This document shows, piece after piece, positions 15,195 through 24,254 of a DNA stretch of 64,000 bases; within the stretch, counting starts at the first letter, position 1, and every line of letters starts with the position of its first letter. Where the stretch lies: positions 62,001-126,000 of the forward strand of contig CAYRQP010000002.1 of the NCBI GenBank assembly GCA_964426545.1, in the 5' to 3' direction. This DNA comes from CAYRQP01 sp964426545. Its GTDB lineage: Bacteria > Fermentibacterota > Fermentibacteria > Fermentibacterales > JCC-6. Both the position numbers and the translations under genes were made by a program. The notes under the pieces were generated by a model that saw only the letters and a program-made list of their open reading frames with translations, did not search any database and was not told the origin of the DNA.

Positions 15195-15328
15195 TAGTCA
15201 ACGGAATCACAAATAAGCCTGCGAACTGTACGCAATCAGAACATTCAACCAATTGCAGGACAGCATTATTTTGAGTAGCATATTATGTTGAGTATTTGTA
15301 TGAACGGATTTTGTCTGAAAGGAACAGC

Positions 15329-16354
15329 ATGACTTTAAAGACATTGCTTGCCAAATTGATAGAGAAAAATGGTTCAGACCTTCATCTGAAGGTTGGCAGT
15401 CCGCCGACATTTAGAATAAACGGTGTCCTTCACAGGGCACAGGGAGACAGCCTGAAACCGGCGGACATACGTGATCTGATAAATCCGGCGATGACTGAAG
15501 AACAGAAAAAGGAACTCGAAGAGAATAGAGATATAGACTTTGCAGTAAGTGTTCCCGGGCTGGCTCGATTCCGGGCGAGTCTCTTTTATCAGCGGGGCAC
15601 AGTTGTTGCTGTTTTCAGGGCAATTCCAATGAAGGTCCCACAGATAGAAGACCTCGGGTTGCCGGGTGCATGTAAAAAGCTTGCCGATTACGGTTCCGGA
15701 CTTATACTCGTCACCGGTCCCACCGGTTCGGGTAAGAGTTCAACTCTTGCTGCGATGATAGACTACATCAACAAAAGCAGGAAACTGCATATCCTGACGC
15801 TGGAAGACCCGATAGAGTTTCTTCATAAGGATCAGATGTCGCTTGTGAATCAGCGGCAGGTAGGGAGCGATGCATTGTCATTCTCACGCGGAGTTATCAA
15901 GGCCATGCGTGAAGACCCTGATGTCATAATGATAGGTGAAATGCGGGATACGGAAACCATCGAAGCTGCACTTACAGCTGCAGAAACCGGCCACCTTGTT
16001 CTTGGAACTCTTCACACAAGCAGTGCCATTCAGACTATCGAGCGGGTACTCGATATATTCCCGGGTGACAAGCAGGATCTCGTGAGATTCCAGCTCTCGA
16101 CTACGCTTCAGGGAATACTCAGTCAGAAACTAGTTCCCGGGCTGAAATCGGGACGAGTTGCCATTATCGAAGTACTTATGGTCAATCAGGCGATTAGAAA
16201 CATGATAAGAGAGTCAAAAACACATCAGATTCTCTCGCAGATGCAGTCAGGAAAGAGAATCGGCATGATATCGATGGAGGATGCTGTTGCAGACGCTCTG
16301 GAAAGAGGTCTCATCTCGCAGGAAACAGCAGAGAGAGTAATACCTAAACTATAA
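15329..16354 (+). CDS. pilT: Twitching motility ATPase PilT
   Basis: 341 aa. N-terminal PAS-like domain with GSDLHLKVGSPPTFRINGVL, then GspE-type ATPase: Walker A GPTGSGKS at residues 130-137, Asp box and Walker B with DPDVIMIGEMRD, His box GTLHTSS, and the C-terminal retraction-type segment. The motif AIRNMIRESKTHQI is typical of PilT rather than PilB. It powers type IV pilus retraction; no other pilus genes are in the window. Start ATG 15329 follows AAAGGAA; a TTG further upstream has no support. Confidence 0.9.
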   Translation: MTLKTLLAKLIEKNGSDLHLKVGSPPTFRINGVLHRAQGDSLKPADIRDLINPAMTEEQKKELEENRDIDFAVSVPGLARFRASLFYQRGTVVAVFRAIPMKVPQIEDLGLPGACKKLADYGSGLILVTGPTGSGKSSTLAAMIDYINKSRKLHILTLEDPIEFLHKDQMSLVNQRQVGSDALSFSRGVIKAMREDPDVIMIGEMRDTETIEAALTAAETGHLVLGTLHTSSAIQTIERVLDIFPGDKQDLVRFQLSTTLQGILSQKLVPGLKSGRVAIIEVLMVNQAIRNMIRESKTHQILSQMQSGKRIGMISMEDAVADALERGLISQETAERVIPKL

Positions 16355-16474
16355 AGAGTATAGCAGATAATTGGAACTTACAAAGGAGAATTTTGTATAT
16401 TCAGTCATACTGTTTTGGATTAGAGAAGAATAACAAATACCGTCATAGCGATGGTTATATCCGGAGGATTTAAG

Positions 16475-17140
16475 GTGTTGGGACAAGTATTCAATGTTGT
16501 TGCGCAGGCAGATATTATTACTAAGTTCATTCTGGTTATCATAGCAGTTCTTTCTGTAGGGTCATGGGCTGTAGCTATTTCGAAAATACGGGAATTCAAA
16601 AGAATTCTCGGTTCATCCCAGATGTTCATGGATGCATTGCGGACTACAGGTAAACCCCCCGGTGGGGATTTCTGGAGCCGAAGCGATGAGGTTGGTCCAC
16701 TGGCGCTTATGTATGCAGAAGCCGGCAGATTTATTCAGGCAAGAGAAACCAGGGGCGTCACAGGGCCGCTGTCTCCCGAAGAGGCGGATGAACTGAAGAA
16801 CGCACTCGAAAGAGAAGCCGGAGAAGACCTTGCCCGGCGTGAACGGAATATTGGACTGCTTGCAACTGTAACAAGTGTAGCACCACTGCTGGGATTACTT
16901 GGAACCGTGTGGGGAATATTGACGAGTTTTATAGGTATGAAAGAACTCGGAGTTGCTGATTTGAGCGCTGTAGGTGCAGGAGTGGCGGCCGCTCTGACGA
17001 CTACTGTGGCAGGTTTATTGGCGGCGATACCTGCCAATATCTTTCATAATTTCGTGGTGGGGAGAATAAACTCGCTTGCAGGTGAGATAGACAGATTCCT
17101 GTCAGAACTGGTGGATGTATGCAGAAGGGGAAATCTCTAA
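16475..17140 (+). CDS. tolQ: Tol-Pal proton channel subunit TolQ (MotA/TolQ/ExbB family)
   Basis: 221 aa. Three membrane segments: about residues 15-35, and the C-terminal pair beginning LLATVTSVAPLLGLLGTVWGIL and GVAAALTTTVAGLLAAIPANIF, the signature of TolQ/ExbB. With TolR it forms the proton-driven motor that energizes TolA. GTG 16475 follows GGAGG at 16462-16466 with eight-base spacing; an ATG at 16451 in frame lacks a ribosome binding site. First gene of the Tol-Pal cluster. Confidence 0.88.
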   Translation: MLGQVFNVVAQADIITKFILVIIAVLSVGSWAVAISKIREFKRILGSSQMFMDALRTTGKPPGGDFWSRSDEVGPLALMYAEAGRFIQARETRGVTGPLSPEEADELKNALEREAGEDLARRERNIGLLATVTSVAPLLGLLGTVWGILTSFIGMKELGVADLSAVGAGVAAALTTTVAGLLAAIPANIFHNFVVGRINSLAGEIDRFLSELVDVCRRGNL

Positions 17141-17554
17141 ATGCTTAAGACAAGGTATAAGCAGTTATCCAATATCAACATGACTAATCTTGTCGATGTT
17201 ACGCTTGTACTTCTCGTCATTTTTATGCTTACTACACCTATGATGCAGAGAAGCGCGGACGTGAAACCGCCCATCACTGACGCAGGTCGGATATTGAGTT
17301 CTCTCAATCCCAATGAGTCACTGGTTGTTGAAATCGACCAAATCGGAAACCTGAGCATAGCCGGCAACCCCGTATTGATGGAGAACCTGAAGGAAATAGC
17401 AGAAGAAGCATATCTGTCAGGCAGGGAGGAAGCATATGTGCGTGCAGACAGAGATGTTCGGTATGAAGTTGTTGCAAATACACTTTCAGAACTTGCATGC
17501 GGAGGTTATTTAAGTGTGGGACTTGTACAGGAATCAGGAACGCCCCCTGAATGA
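17141..17554 (+). CDS. tolR: Tol-Pal motor subunit TolR (ExbD/TolR family)
   Basis: 137 aa. N-terminal helix NINMTNLVDVTLVLLVIFMLTTPM contains the conserved membrane Asp (LVDVTLVLL) that carries protons, followed by a periplasmic domain ending EVVANTLSELACGGYLSVGLV. Directly abuts tolQ (no gap), and its stop overlaps tolA by four bases. Confidence 0.93.
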   Translation: MLKTRYKQLSNINMTNLVDVTLVLLVIFMLTTPMMQRSADVKPPITDAGRILSSLNPNESLVVEIDQIGNLSIAGNPVLMENLKEIAEEAYLSGREEAYVRADRDVRYEVVANTLSELACGGYLSVGLVQESGTPPE

Positions 17555-18291
17555 AATTTACCGACAAGAAGCTGGATACCGAAACACCGATGTTCAAGCG
17601 TTCAAATGTTATACTTTCTATTACAGGGCATGTTATCGTAATTGTTCTGGGATTGGTTACTTTCAGTGGGAGTGCAGTGCAGCCTCCTATAGGCGGTGAT
17701 AGTGTCATCAATGTCGATATGATCACGCTTGCTCCACCGCAGCCAATGCAGGAATCGGAACAGGTTGTCGAGTCTACACCGGAACCTGTAGAAGAAGTTG
17801 CTCCCGAAGTACAGGAACCGGTAGAACCGCCTGCAGCCGCTGAAGAACAGGTTGAAGAGGTAATTGAAGAACCGCCTGCGGAAGTAATTCCTGAGGAACC
17901 TCAGGTTGAACCGGTACAGGAACCTGTGGAACACCCCGAAGAAGATCCTGTGACTCCTGAATCGGAAACTCAGGTCGAACCTTCAGAGAACTATGCTACG
18001 ATTGAAGCAACGGGGAGTGCAGGAGGCGGAGTGCCGGGACCGGGGTCTTACGAATCAAGGGTTTTCAATGCAATCCGGCGAGGTTTCCGGACATCGTTGA
18101 AACCGGAGCAGACCTACCTTGTAATTGTGACAGTTTCCGCCGAAGGGGTTCTTTCTTATGAGACTGTTAGAGACAGTAATGTGGCAGGATTCGACAGAGC
18201 TGTCGAGAATGCTCTGGCAATAGCCGGCATTCCCCCTAATAATCTGCGCAGAGTCTATACAATCCCCATTGAATTTAAGGGAGTCGAGTAG
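17551..18291 (+). CDS. tolA: TolA/TonB-like energy-transducing protein
   Basis: 246 aa. One N-terminal membrane anchor (about residues 20-42, VILSITGHVIVIVLGLVTFSG), a long periplasmic rod rich in Pro, Glu and Val (about 65-150), and a TonB-C/TolA-C like domain at the end (SYESRVFNAIRRGFRTSL, VTVSAEGVLSYETV). TonB-type proteins use Pro/Glu rods while TolA uses helical repeats, but the position between tolR and tolB assigns it to Tol-Pal. It links the TolQR motor to TolB/Pal. Confidence 0.85.
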   Translation: MKFTDKKLDTETPMFKRSNVILSITGHVIVIVLGLVTFSGSAVQPPIGGDSVINVDMITLAPPQPMQESEQVVESTPEPVEEVAPEVQEPVEPPAAAEEQVEEVIEEPPAEVIPEEPQVEPVQEPVEHPEEDPVTPESETQVEPSENYATIEATGSAGGGVPGPGSYESRVFNAIRRGFRTSLKPEQTYLVIVTVSAEGVLSYETVRDSNVAGFDRAVENALAIAGIPPNNLRRVYTIPIEFKGVE

Positions 18292-18296
18292 AGTAT

Positions 18297-19487
18297 ATGC
18301 GAAAGACATTACATAATCGCTTAGTACTGTTCATTATTACGGGCAGTATATATGCGGTCGAATTCATACCAATGTCACCTATCAGTGCTGAATGCACCCC
18401 TATTGTGCTCGAAGTAACAGGAGATGCAGATTTGTGTGATATTGTGAGGGAACAACTTACTTTAGACATAGATTTTTCAGGACTTCTCATAACGGCTGAA
18501 GAAGGTTATGCCGAAGTGAATGTAGAAGTCAGTTCAGTCAGTAATGGCGTAGCACTGAGGGGAGAGGTTTTCTCCGGAGGTGTCTATGAGGGTACGCACA
18601 GTTACACAGGAACATCAGTATATGCACTGATACATGCGTTTGCAGATGACCTGGTATATGACCTTACCGGCGAGGACGGCATCGCATCTACATATCTGAC
18701 TTTCATAGAACGGACTTCTTCGGGATACACACTCTGTGCAAGACCAATAGACCCGCGGCCGGCACAATCTCTGATGACAAATGAGTCCATGATTACAACT
18801 CCTGCATGGAGTCCTGACGGCGATAGAATTGCATTTACTTCATACCAGAACGGCAACGTGGATATCTGGATGTATAGTTTTAGTAACAGTTCAGCCCATG
18901 TGGTTTCTTCTCTTCCGGGACTTAATTCGTCACCTGCATGGAGTCCTGACGGAGGCACAATAGCTCTTACGCTCTCGGGAGGTACTAATCCCGATATCTA
19001 TTTACTTGACCTGTCGACAGAAGAAACAAGACGACTTACGCTCAGGAGTTCCATTGAAACATCGCCATCATTCTCACCCACAGGCAATCAAATCGTTTTT
19101 ACGAGCGATAGGGTGGGTTATCCGCAACTCTATATCATGGACAGCATTGGCGGCACGGCAATCAGAACTACCCGTTCACATAGTTACTGCGACAGCCCTG
19201 CATGGTCTCCGCGCGGTGACAAAATCGCATATACTGCGAGTATCGGCGGGAATTTCCATATATTCGTGATGGATGCAGACGGTTCCAATATCCGTCAGGT
19301 AACCTTCGAGGGAACTCTAAATGAAGACCCTGCATGGGGTCCGACGGGAAGGCATATTGCATTCAGTAGTGACAGGGACGGTGGTCGCTCGATATATATT
19401 GTAGAACTGAATGAACTAAAAGTTATGAAATTTACGGACGGAAGAGAAAGTTATTGCCCTACCTGGTCACCGGTTGATTTCAGGTAG
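18297..19487 (+). CDS. tolB: Periplasmic TolB beta-propeller protein
   Basis: 396 aa. The N-terminal third is the TolB N domain after a weak signal segment (about 8-22). From residue 155 on come repeats of the form PAWSPDGxxIAFTS (for example TPAWSPDGDRIAFTSY, SPAWSPDGGTIALT, DPAWGPTGRHIAFSSDRDG), the PD40 blades of the propeller. It binds Pal and relays force from TolA. It lies five bases after tolA and overlaps the untranslated lead of pal. Confidence 0.93.
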   Translation: MRKTLHNRLVLFIITGSIYAVEFIPMSPISAECTPIVLEVTGDADLCDIVREQLTLDIDFSGLLITAEEGYAEVNVEVSSVSNGVALRGEVFSGGVYEGTHSYTGTSVYALIHAFADDLVYDLTGEDGIASTYLTFIERTSSGYTLCARPIDPRPAQSLMTNESMITTPAWSPDGDRIAFTSYQNGNVDIWMYSFSNSSAHVVSSLPGLNSSPAWSPDGGTIALTLSGGTNPDIYLLDLSTEETRRLTLRSSIETSPSFSPTGNQIVFTSDRVGYPQLYIMDSIGGTAIRTTRSHSYCDSPAWSPRGDKIAYTASIGGNFHIFVMDADGSNIRQVTFEGTLNEDPAWGPTGRHIAFSSDRDGGRSIYIVELNELKVMKFTDGRESYCPTWSPVDFR

Positions 19488-19512
19488 GTTTGGAATTGGA
19501 GGAAATGCAGAT

Positions 19513-20061
19513 ATGAAGACGGGAAAACTGATTGTCACGGTACTGATATGTATCCTGGTGTCATTTGTAATAATATCAGGAAGCGGATGCAGACCTGATG
19601 ACACAATTCCGGATGCAGATTCGACTGTTGTAGTAATCGATGACGGCTATATCCCTGAGAATATAGGTGTCTGGGAAGCAGATACATTCACGACGATGGA
19701 CGAATACCTGATAGAGCATCAGAACATGCTCAATGATGTGTTTTTCGATTTCGACAGCGATGAATTATCAGACGAAGCACTGATGATTCTTCAGGCAGAC
19801 GCTGCATACATCATGAATAATCCGGGTTTCGGGGTTAAACTCGAAGGACACTGCGATGAACGGGGTACGATCGATTACAATCTTGCTCTCGGGGAAGGAC
19901 GGGCTATTACCGTTTACAATTATCTGGTAGGCTATGGAGTAGCACCCGGCAGACTGGAGTACATTACTCTCGGGAAAGAGAGTCCTTTTGATTTCGGGCA
20001 TGATGAAGCTGCCTGGGCTGCCAACAGGCGGGTTCATTTTCAAGTGATCATAGGAGATTGA
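19513..20061 (+). CDS. pal: Peptidoglycan-associated lipoprotein Pal
   Basis: 182 aa. Lipobox ISGSGC at the end of a signal (residues 1-23), then an OmpA-type domain from about 75: VFFDFDSDELS, KLEGHCDERGTIDYNLALGE and NRRVHFQVI. The Asp and Arg of the HCDERG...NxxLGxxR region bind meso-diaminopimelate in peptidoglycan. ATG 19513 has GGAGGAAA upstream. The start follows the end of tolB; the next gene begins one base after its stop. Confidence 0.95.
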   Translation: MKTGKLIVTVLICILVSFVIISGSGCRPDDTIPDADSTVVVIDDGYIPENIGVWEADTFTTMDEYLIEHQNMLNDVFFDFDSDELSDEALMILQADAAYIMNNPGFGVKLEGHCDERGTIDYNLALGEGRAITVYNYLVGYGVAPGRLEYITLGKESPFDFGHDEAAWAANRRVHFQVIIGD

Positions 20062-20062
20062 T

Positions 20063-20755
20063 ATGAAAATTATTGCTGCGATTACCTTTCCACTACTTCT
20101 TCTTACAGGCTGTTGGGGGACGGATTACATTCATTCCCCTGCGCGTGTACGCGATATTGAAACCAGTACTATCGTCTTAGAGGAAAGAGTCGACAGTCTA
20201 TTATCCGCGGTGGAGGAGAACGAAGATCTATTAAGGGGAATGAGTGCACAAACCGGTTCACGGACATCAGATGTCATTGAAACTCTGTCTGCTCTTGTCG
20301 AAGAACTGGATATGACACTGGGGCGGATTGGAAGCCTGAGCGGTCCGGTTATGCAGGATACAACTCAGAATCCTATTGCCCAGACTATTTTCAGCGAAAC
20401 TCTTAATCAATTTAATCAGGGGAGTTTCGACATTGCAGCAGAAGGGTTTGCCGAAATCGTCGAATTGTATCCAACAGCACCTGTAGCTGATGATGCCATG
20501 TATTATCTTGCGTTGTGTGCAGAAGAAGTTGGAGCCTATCACGAAGCTATTGAGAAGTACATGGTGATGCCTTATCTCTATCCTAACTCCGAGAGAACGC
20601 CCGGAGCAATAAGCAGAGCGGCAGGAATATATGATGATAAGAATACTGAAGATTGCCGGGACAGACTTTACTATCTCCTTATTACTCGATATCCGCGAAG
20701 TGCTGAGGCGGAACTGATACTCAATGCATCTGAAGAGGAAGAGATTATCGAATAA
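20063..20755 (+). CDS. cpoB: Tol-Pal associated TPR protein CpoB/YbgF-like lipoprotein
   Basis: 230 aa. Signal with lipobox LLTGC (C17), then a coiled-coil-like segment (about 30-95, IETSTIVLEERVDSLL) and a C-terminal TPR domain (about 110-215: TLNQFNQGSFDIAAEGFAEI, AYHEAIEKYMVMPYLYP). This architecture and position are those of CpoB, which coordinates outer-membrane constriction with peptidoglycan synthesis. Being a lipoprotein is a variation from the soluble E. coli protein. Last gene of the Tol-Pal operon. Confidence 0.85.
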   Translation: MKIIAAITFPLLLLTGCWGTDYIHSPARVRDIETSTIVLEERVDSLLSAVEENEDLLRGMSAQTGSRTSDVIETLSALVEELDMTLGRIGSLSGPVMQDTTQNPIAQTIFSETLNQFNQGSFDIAAEGFAEIVELYPTAPVADDAMYYLALCAEEVGAYHEAIEKYMVMPYLYPNSERTPGAISRAAGIYDDKNTEDCRDRLYYLLITRYPRSAEAELILNASEEEEIIE

Positions 20756-20775
20756 TCACAAACCCTCCCTGTTCT

Positions 20776-20804
20776 TTGACGAAAAGTAATTAAGTGAGCA
20801 TATT
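20776..20804 (+). promoter_or_regulatory. Probable promoter for tRNA-Leu(UAG)
   Basis: TTGACG at 20776-20781 and CATATT at 20799-20804 with a 17-base spacer, ending 22 bases before the tRNA. The spacer contains AATTAAGTGAGCATAT, part of the repeat arm seen at 24031-24055, so promoter and repeat coincide. Consensus-based call. Confidence 0.5.
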
Positions 20805-20826
20805 TGTAGGTTACTTTTTGTGTATC

Positions 20827-20912
20827 GCGGGAGTGGCGGAATTGGCAGACGCGCCAGATTTAGGATCTGGTGAGCTATGCTTGTGGGGGTTCAAGTCCCC
20901 CCTCTCGCACCA
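20827..20912 (+). tRNA. tRNA-Leu, anticodon UAG
   Basis: 86 bases with encoded CCA. Acceptor GCGGGAG/CTCTCGC (one G-U), D arm GTGGCGGAATTGGCAGACGC, anticodon stem CCAGA/TCTGG with loop TTTAGGA (anticodon TAG), long variable arm, T arm GGGGGTTCAAGTCCCCC. Reads CUA/CUG and, by wobble, other CUN codons. It lies directly upstream of tig. Confidence 0.96.
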
Positions 20913-20936
20913 TTTATCACTAATAGGAAAGAGTAT

Positions 20937-22202
20937 ATGTTTGAAATAATCAAAGGAGAAGACAATAAACGAACTGTAAAATTCACAGAAGACAAGAAGG
21001 GTGTTCAGCGGGTATTTGCAGATATCCGCAGAACCATCTCGAAGGAAATGGATGTTCCCGGCTTCAGACCAGGCAAAATTCCGCGGGGACTCGTTGAAAG
21101 GAAGTACGGCAATTTCATAATTGCCGAAGCCGGAGATGCAATTCGCAGAAAACTCACGAGTGATCTTCTCGATGAGAAGGACTGGATACTGGAAGATACA
21201 GACCTGAGTAAGGACCAGGTGCTTCCGGTAGATGGCGAGCCATATACTTTCGAGATAGAGTTTTCTCTATTTGAGACTCCTGAACCCCAGGGCTATGATG
21301 GTATTAAGGTAAAAGTCCCGCTCTTCGACGTCGATAATGCAATCGAGGAAGCCATCGAGGGCCTTCGAAACAGGATGGTAAACTTTTCCCAGGTCGAACG
21401 GGCTGTTGAGGGTGGTGATCTTGTCCATCTTACTGCAACATCAGAAGACGAACCGGAAGAATCGCATGAGTTCGATGCAAGAATAGGCGAAAACAGGTTC
21501 GGCCCCGGGTTCGATGAACTTCTGACAGGGCTGTCGGCAGGCGATACTTTCAAGGCAAGAATGAGCGACGGCAATGACGATAGTGAAGATACACCGCCCG
21601 CACACACATTTGAAGTGCTTGGAGTGAAAGAGCCGGTGCTGCCTGAACTCGACGATGAGTTTGCAAAGAATGCCGATTTGGATTCCATGGATGAACTTCG
21701 CTCGAAAATCAGGGAAAATATAGAAAGCAGGTACGATGAAGAACTGGATTACATGAAGAGGATTCAGATTTCCCGGGCTCTGCTTGAGAGCAACAAGTTT
21801 GACCCGCCTGCATATATGATAAACAATATGGTCGAAGATTACCTTACCCGGGTGGATGACGAAGACCCTGATGAAGAAACCAGGGAGTCAGTCCGCACAA
21901 TGGCAGAGGAAAAGGTTAGGGAGTTTCTGATAATGAGGGCTATAGCTGAGAAGGAAGACATTCAGATATCGGCGCATGAAATTATAAGTGCAAAGAGTCC
22001 GGAAGAATCAGCAAATTCTGTTGCAGACAGACTTCGAAACGACAGGGCAATGGAACTTGTCACTGAACGGGTGAATATCACAGAAGAAGAGATAAGAGAT
22101 GAACCGGAATCTCAAGATGAACCGGCAGATGATGAAGTGCAGTGGAAATGGGTACTTGAAGATACTCCTGAAGAATCCGAAAAAGATGAGGTGAAATCAT
22201 AA
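20937..22202 (+). CDS. tig: Trigger factor (ribosome-associated chaperone and prolyl isomerase)
   Basis: 421 aa. The N-terminal ribosome-binding domain contains MDVPGFRPGKIPRGLVERKYG (family motif GFRxGKxP). A PPIase domain follows (about 140-225: VERAVEGGDLVHLTATS, FGPGFDELLTGLSAGD) and then the helical C-terminal chaperone domain. The acidic tail (about 385-421) is rich in Glu/Asp. ATG 20937 with AGGAAAGAG upstream; the frame is open into the tRNA but that is not coding. Heads the tig-clpP-clpX operon. Confidence 0.95.
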   Translation: MFEIIKGEDNKRTVKFTEDKKGVQRVFADIRRTISKEMDVPGFRPGKIPRGLVERKYGNFIIAEAGDAIRRKLTSDLLDEKDWILEDTDLSKDQVLPVDGEPYTFEIEFSLFETPEPQGYDGIKVKVPLFDVDNAIEEAIEGLRNRMVNFSQVERAVEGGDLVHLTATSEDEPEESHEFDARIGENRFGPGFDELLTGLSAGDTFKARMSDGNDDSEDTPPAHTFEVLGVKEPVLPELDDEFAKNADLDSMDELRSKIRENIESRYDEELDYMKRIQISRALLESNKFDPPAYMINNMVEDYLTRVDDEDPDEETRESVRTMAEEKVREFLIMRAIAEKEDIQISAHEIISAKSPEESANSVADRLRNDRAMELVTERVNITEEEIRDEPESQDEPADDEVQWKWVLEDTPEESEKDEVKS

Positions 22203-22798
22203 TGTCGATAATTCCATTTGTGGTTGAGCGGGATGGGAACAGGGAGAGAAGCTATGACATCTACTCCCGGCTACTGAAAGAGCGGATAATATTTGTTGGC
22301 GAACCTATTACCGGTCCAATTGCCAATGTGATTGTGGCGCAACTGCTGTTTCTCGAAGCACAGGATGCAGAGAAAGACATAAACATGTATATCAGCAGCC
22401 CCGGCGGAATCATCTCCAGCGGGCTTGCTGTTTATGACACAATGCAGTTGATCAAGCCGCCGGTTGCAACTTACTGCATGGGTTCTGCATCGAGCATGGC
22501 GGCGGTTCTGCTTGCTGCAGGAACCGGGGGGAAAAGAAATATCCTCCCGAACGCCCGGGTAATGATCCACCAGCCGATGGGTGGGACTCAGGGACAGGCA
22601 AGCGATATTGAAATTCAGGCGAAAGAGATATTGAAAATTCGCGTCCTATTGAATAAGATACTCGCACAGCACACCGGTCAGACTCTGAAGAAGATAGAAA
22701 AGGACACAGATAGAAATTTCTGGATGGATGCTCAACAGGCTGTAGATTACGGAATAGTGGATAACATTCTTTCGAGGAGAACACGGACGGAAAAATGA
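22202..22798 (+). CDS. clpP: ATP-dependent Clp protease proteolytic subunit ClpP
   Basis: 198 aa. Catalytic Ser98 in MGSASSMAAVLL, His123 in VMIHQPMGG and the Asp in the DTDRNFWMDA region make the serine protease triad; the conserved YDIYSRLLKERIIFVGEPI start is intact. Forms the barrel that works with ClpX. The ATG overlaps the tig stop by one base (TAATG), and the gene overlaps clpX by four bases. Confidence 0.97.
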   Translation: MSIIPFVVERDGNRERSYDIYSRLLKERIIFVGEPITGPIANVIVAQLLFLEAQDAEKDINMYISSPGGIISSGLAVYDTMQLIKPPVATYCMGSASSMAAVLLAAGTGGKRNILPNARVMIHQPMGGTQGQASDIEIQAKEILKIRVLLNKILAQHTGQTLKKIEKDTDRNFWMDAQQAVDYGIVDNILSRRTRTEK

Positions 22799-24030
22799 CC
22801 AAAAATAAGAAATGCTCTTTCTGCGGACGCTCCGCACAAGAGGTGAACCAGATAATTGCAGGACCCGATGTTAACATCTGTGATGAGTGTGTGCAGTATT
22901 GCGATGATATTCTGCATGAAGAAATGAAGGAAAGAGAATCTTCTCTCGATATAGAGATGGGAGAAATTCTGCGCCCTTCGGAAATTCATGAAAAACTGAA
23001 TGAGTATGTGATAGGGCAGGAACACGCCAAAAAAGTTCTTTCAGTCGCTGTTTACAATCATTACAAGCGCCTGCAGTCTCATGCTGACTCTACCGAGGTA
23101 GAACTCGAAAAGAGCAATATTCTGCTTGTAGGGCCAACCGGAACAGGGAAAACCCTTCTTGCGCGAACACTTGCTAAAATACTTGATGTACCTTTTGCAA
23201 TAGCTGACGCGACGACTCTTACAGAGGCCGGTTATGTAGGAGAAGATGTAGAGAACATCCTGCTGAGGCTTCTTCAGGTTACAGACATGGACATACCATC
23301 AGCCGAGCGCGGAATAATCTATATCGACGAACTCGACAAGATAGCCCGAAAATCCGAGAATCCCTCGATAACGCGAGATGTATCCGGAGAAGGAGTTCAG
23401 CAGGCACTTCTAAAGATAATAGAAGGTACAATAGCAAGCGTACCGCCTCAGGGCGGAAGAAAACATCCATATCAGGAGAATATCCTGATTGATACAAGCA
23501 ACATTCTCTTTATCTGCGGCGGGGCTTTCAACGGACTCGACAAAATAGTTGAAAAACGGGTGAAAGAAGTTCCAATGGGATTTGGTTCAGAAGTCAGGGA
23601 AGTCAAGGAAGAGAATGTCCTTGCATCTGCAGAACCGCATGACCTTGTTCATTACGGACTCGTACCCGAACTTGTAGGCAGACTTCCTGTTCTGGTTGCT
23701 CTGGATGATCTTGATACAGAAGATCTGGTTCGCATACTGACTGAGCCGAAGAATGCAGTTGTAAAACAGTATAGATATCTGCTAAGTCTCGAAGGTGTCG
23801 AACTTGAATTCGGAGAGAATGCACTCAAAGAAGTTGCATCTAAGGCAAAGGAACTTGACAGCGGGGCGAGAGGCCTCCGGTCGGTTCTCGAGAACATTCT
23901 GCTTGAATCGATGTATGAGCTACCCGATGAGGAGGATGTCGAAAAACTCGTCATTACGGCGAAAGCAGTACGGGGTGAAGAAAAACCGCAGCTGATCCGG
24001 AAGAAAGCAGATTCGACCCGGACCGGTTGA
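22795..24030 (+). CDS. clpX: ATP-dependent unfoldase ClpX
   Basis: 411 aa. N-terminal zinc-binding domain with C7, C10, C29, C32 (CSFC...CDEC), then AAA+ domain: Walker A GPTGTGKT, Walker B IIYIDELDKIA, pore loop GYVGEDVE, RKH loop, and the IGF-loop region. It unfolds substrates and feeds them to ClpP. Starts within the end of clpP. Its TGA stop is the first three bases before a long nested palindrome. Confidence 0.97.
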   Translation: MTKNKKCSFCGRSAQEVNQIIAGPDVNICDECVQYCDDILHEEMKERESSLDIEMGEILRPSEIHEKLNEYVIGQEHAKKVLSVAVYNHYKRLQSHADSTEVELEKSNILLVGPTGTGKTLLARTLAKILDVPFAIADATTLTEAGYVGEDVENILLRLLQVTDMDIPSAERGIIYIDELDKIARKSENPSITRDVSGEGVQQALLKIIEGTIASVPPQGGRKHPYQENILIDTSNILFICGGAFNGLDKIVEKRVKEVPMGFGSEVREVKEENVLASAEPHDLVHYGLVPELVGRLPVLVALDDLDTEDLVRILTEPKNAVVKQYRYLLSLEGVELEFGENALKEVASKAKELDSGARGLRSVLENILLESMYELPDEEDVEKLVITAKAVRGEEKPQLIRKKADSTRTG

Positions 24031-24176
24031 GATAAGTGAGCATATCACTTATCTCTTGGTTTTAGAGTACCATATCACTTAATTCCACTCATATCAATAT
24101 TCGCAAAACACAGCGAATTAAGATGATACGGTACTAATGGCAATATTACAGAGATAAGTGATATGCTCACTTATCT
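24030..24176. repeat. Nested palindromic element downstream of clpX
   Basis: The 26 bases at 24030-24055 are the perfect reverse complement of 24151-24176. Each arm is itself a hairpin (GATAAGTG, seven-base loop, CACTTATC). Between them lies a second inverted pair, AGTACC-ATATCA-CTTAATT near 24068 and AATTAAG-TGATACGGTACT near 24116-24135, related to the element at 11268-11348. The element starts on the last base of the clpX stop codon. It fills most of the 224-base gap to engB; no gene is seen there. Confidence 0.85.
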
Positions 24177-24254
24177 TATACAGCACAATGGGGCACGAAG
24201 AAATCATGTCCCGGTTTGGCGCAGAATTAAATGTCATAGTACTATGAGGTACAA

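Noticed and set aside
20877..20936. Longer N-terminus of trigger factor reaching into tRNA-Leu
   Set aside because: The extension is the translated 3' part of the tRNA; the ATG at 20937 has its own ribosome binding site and the conserved start.
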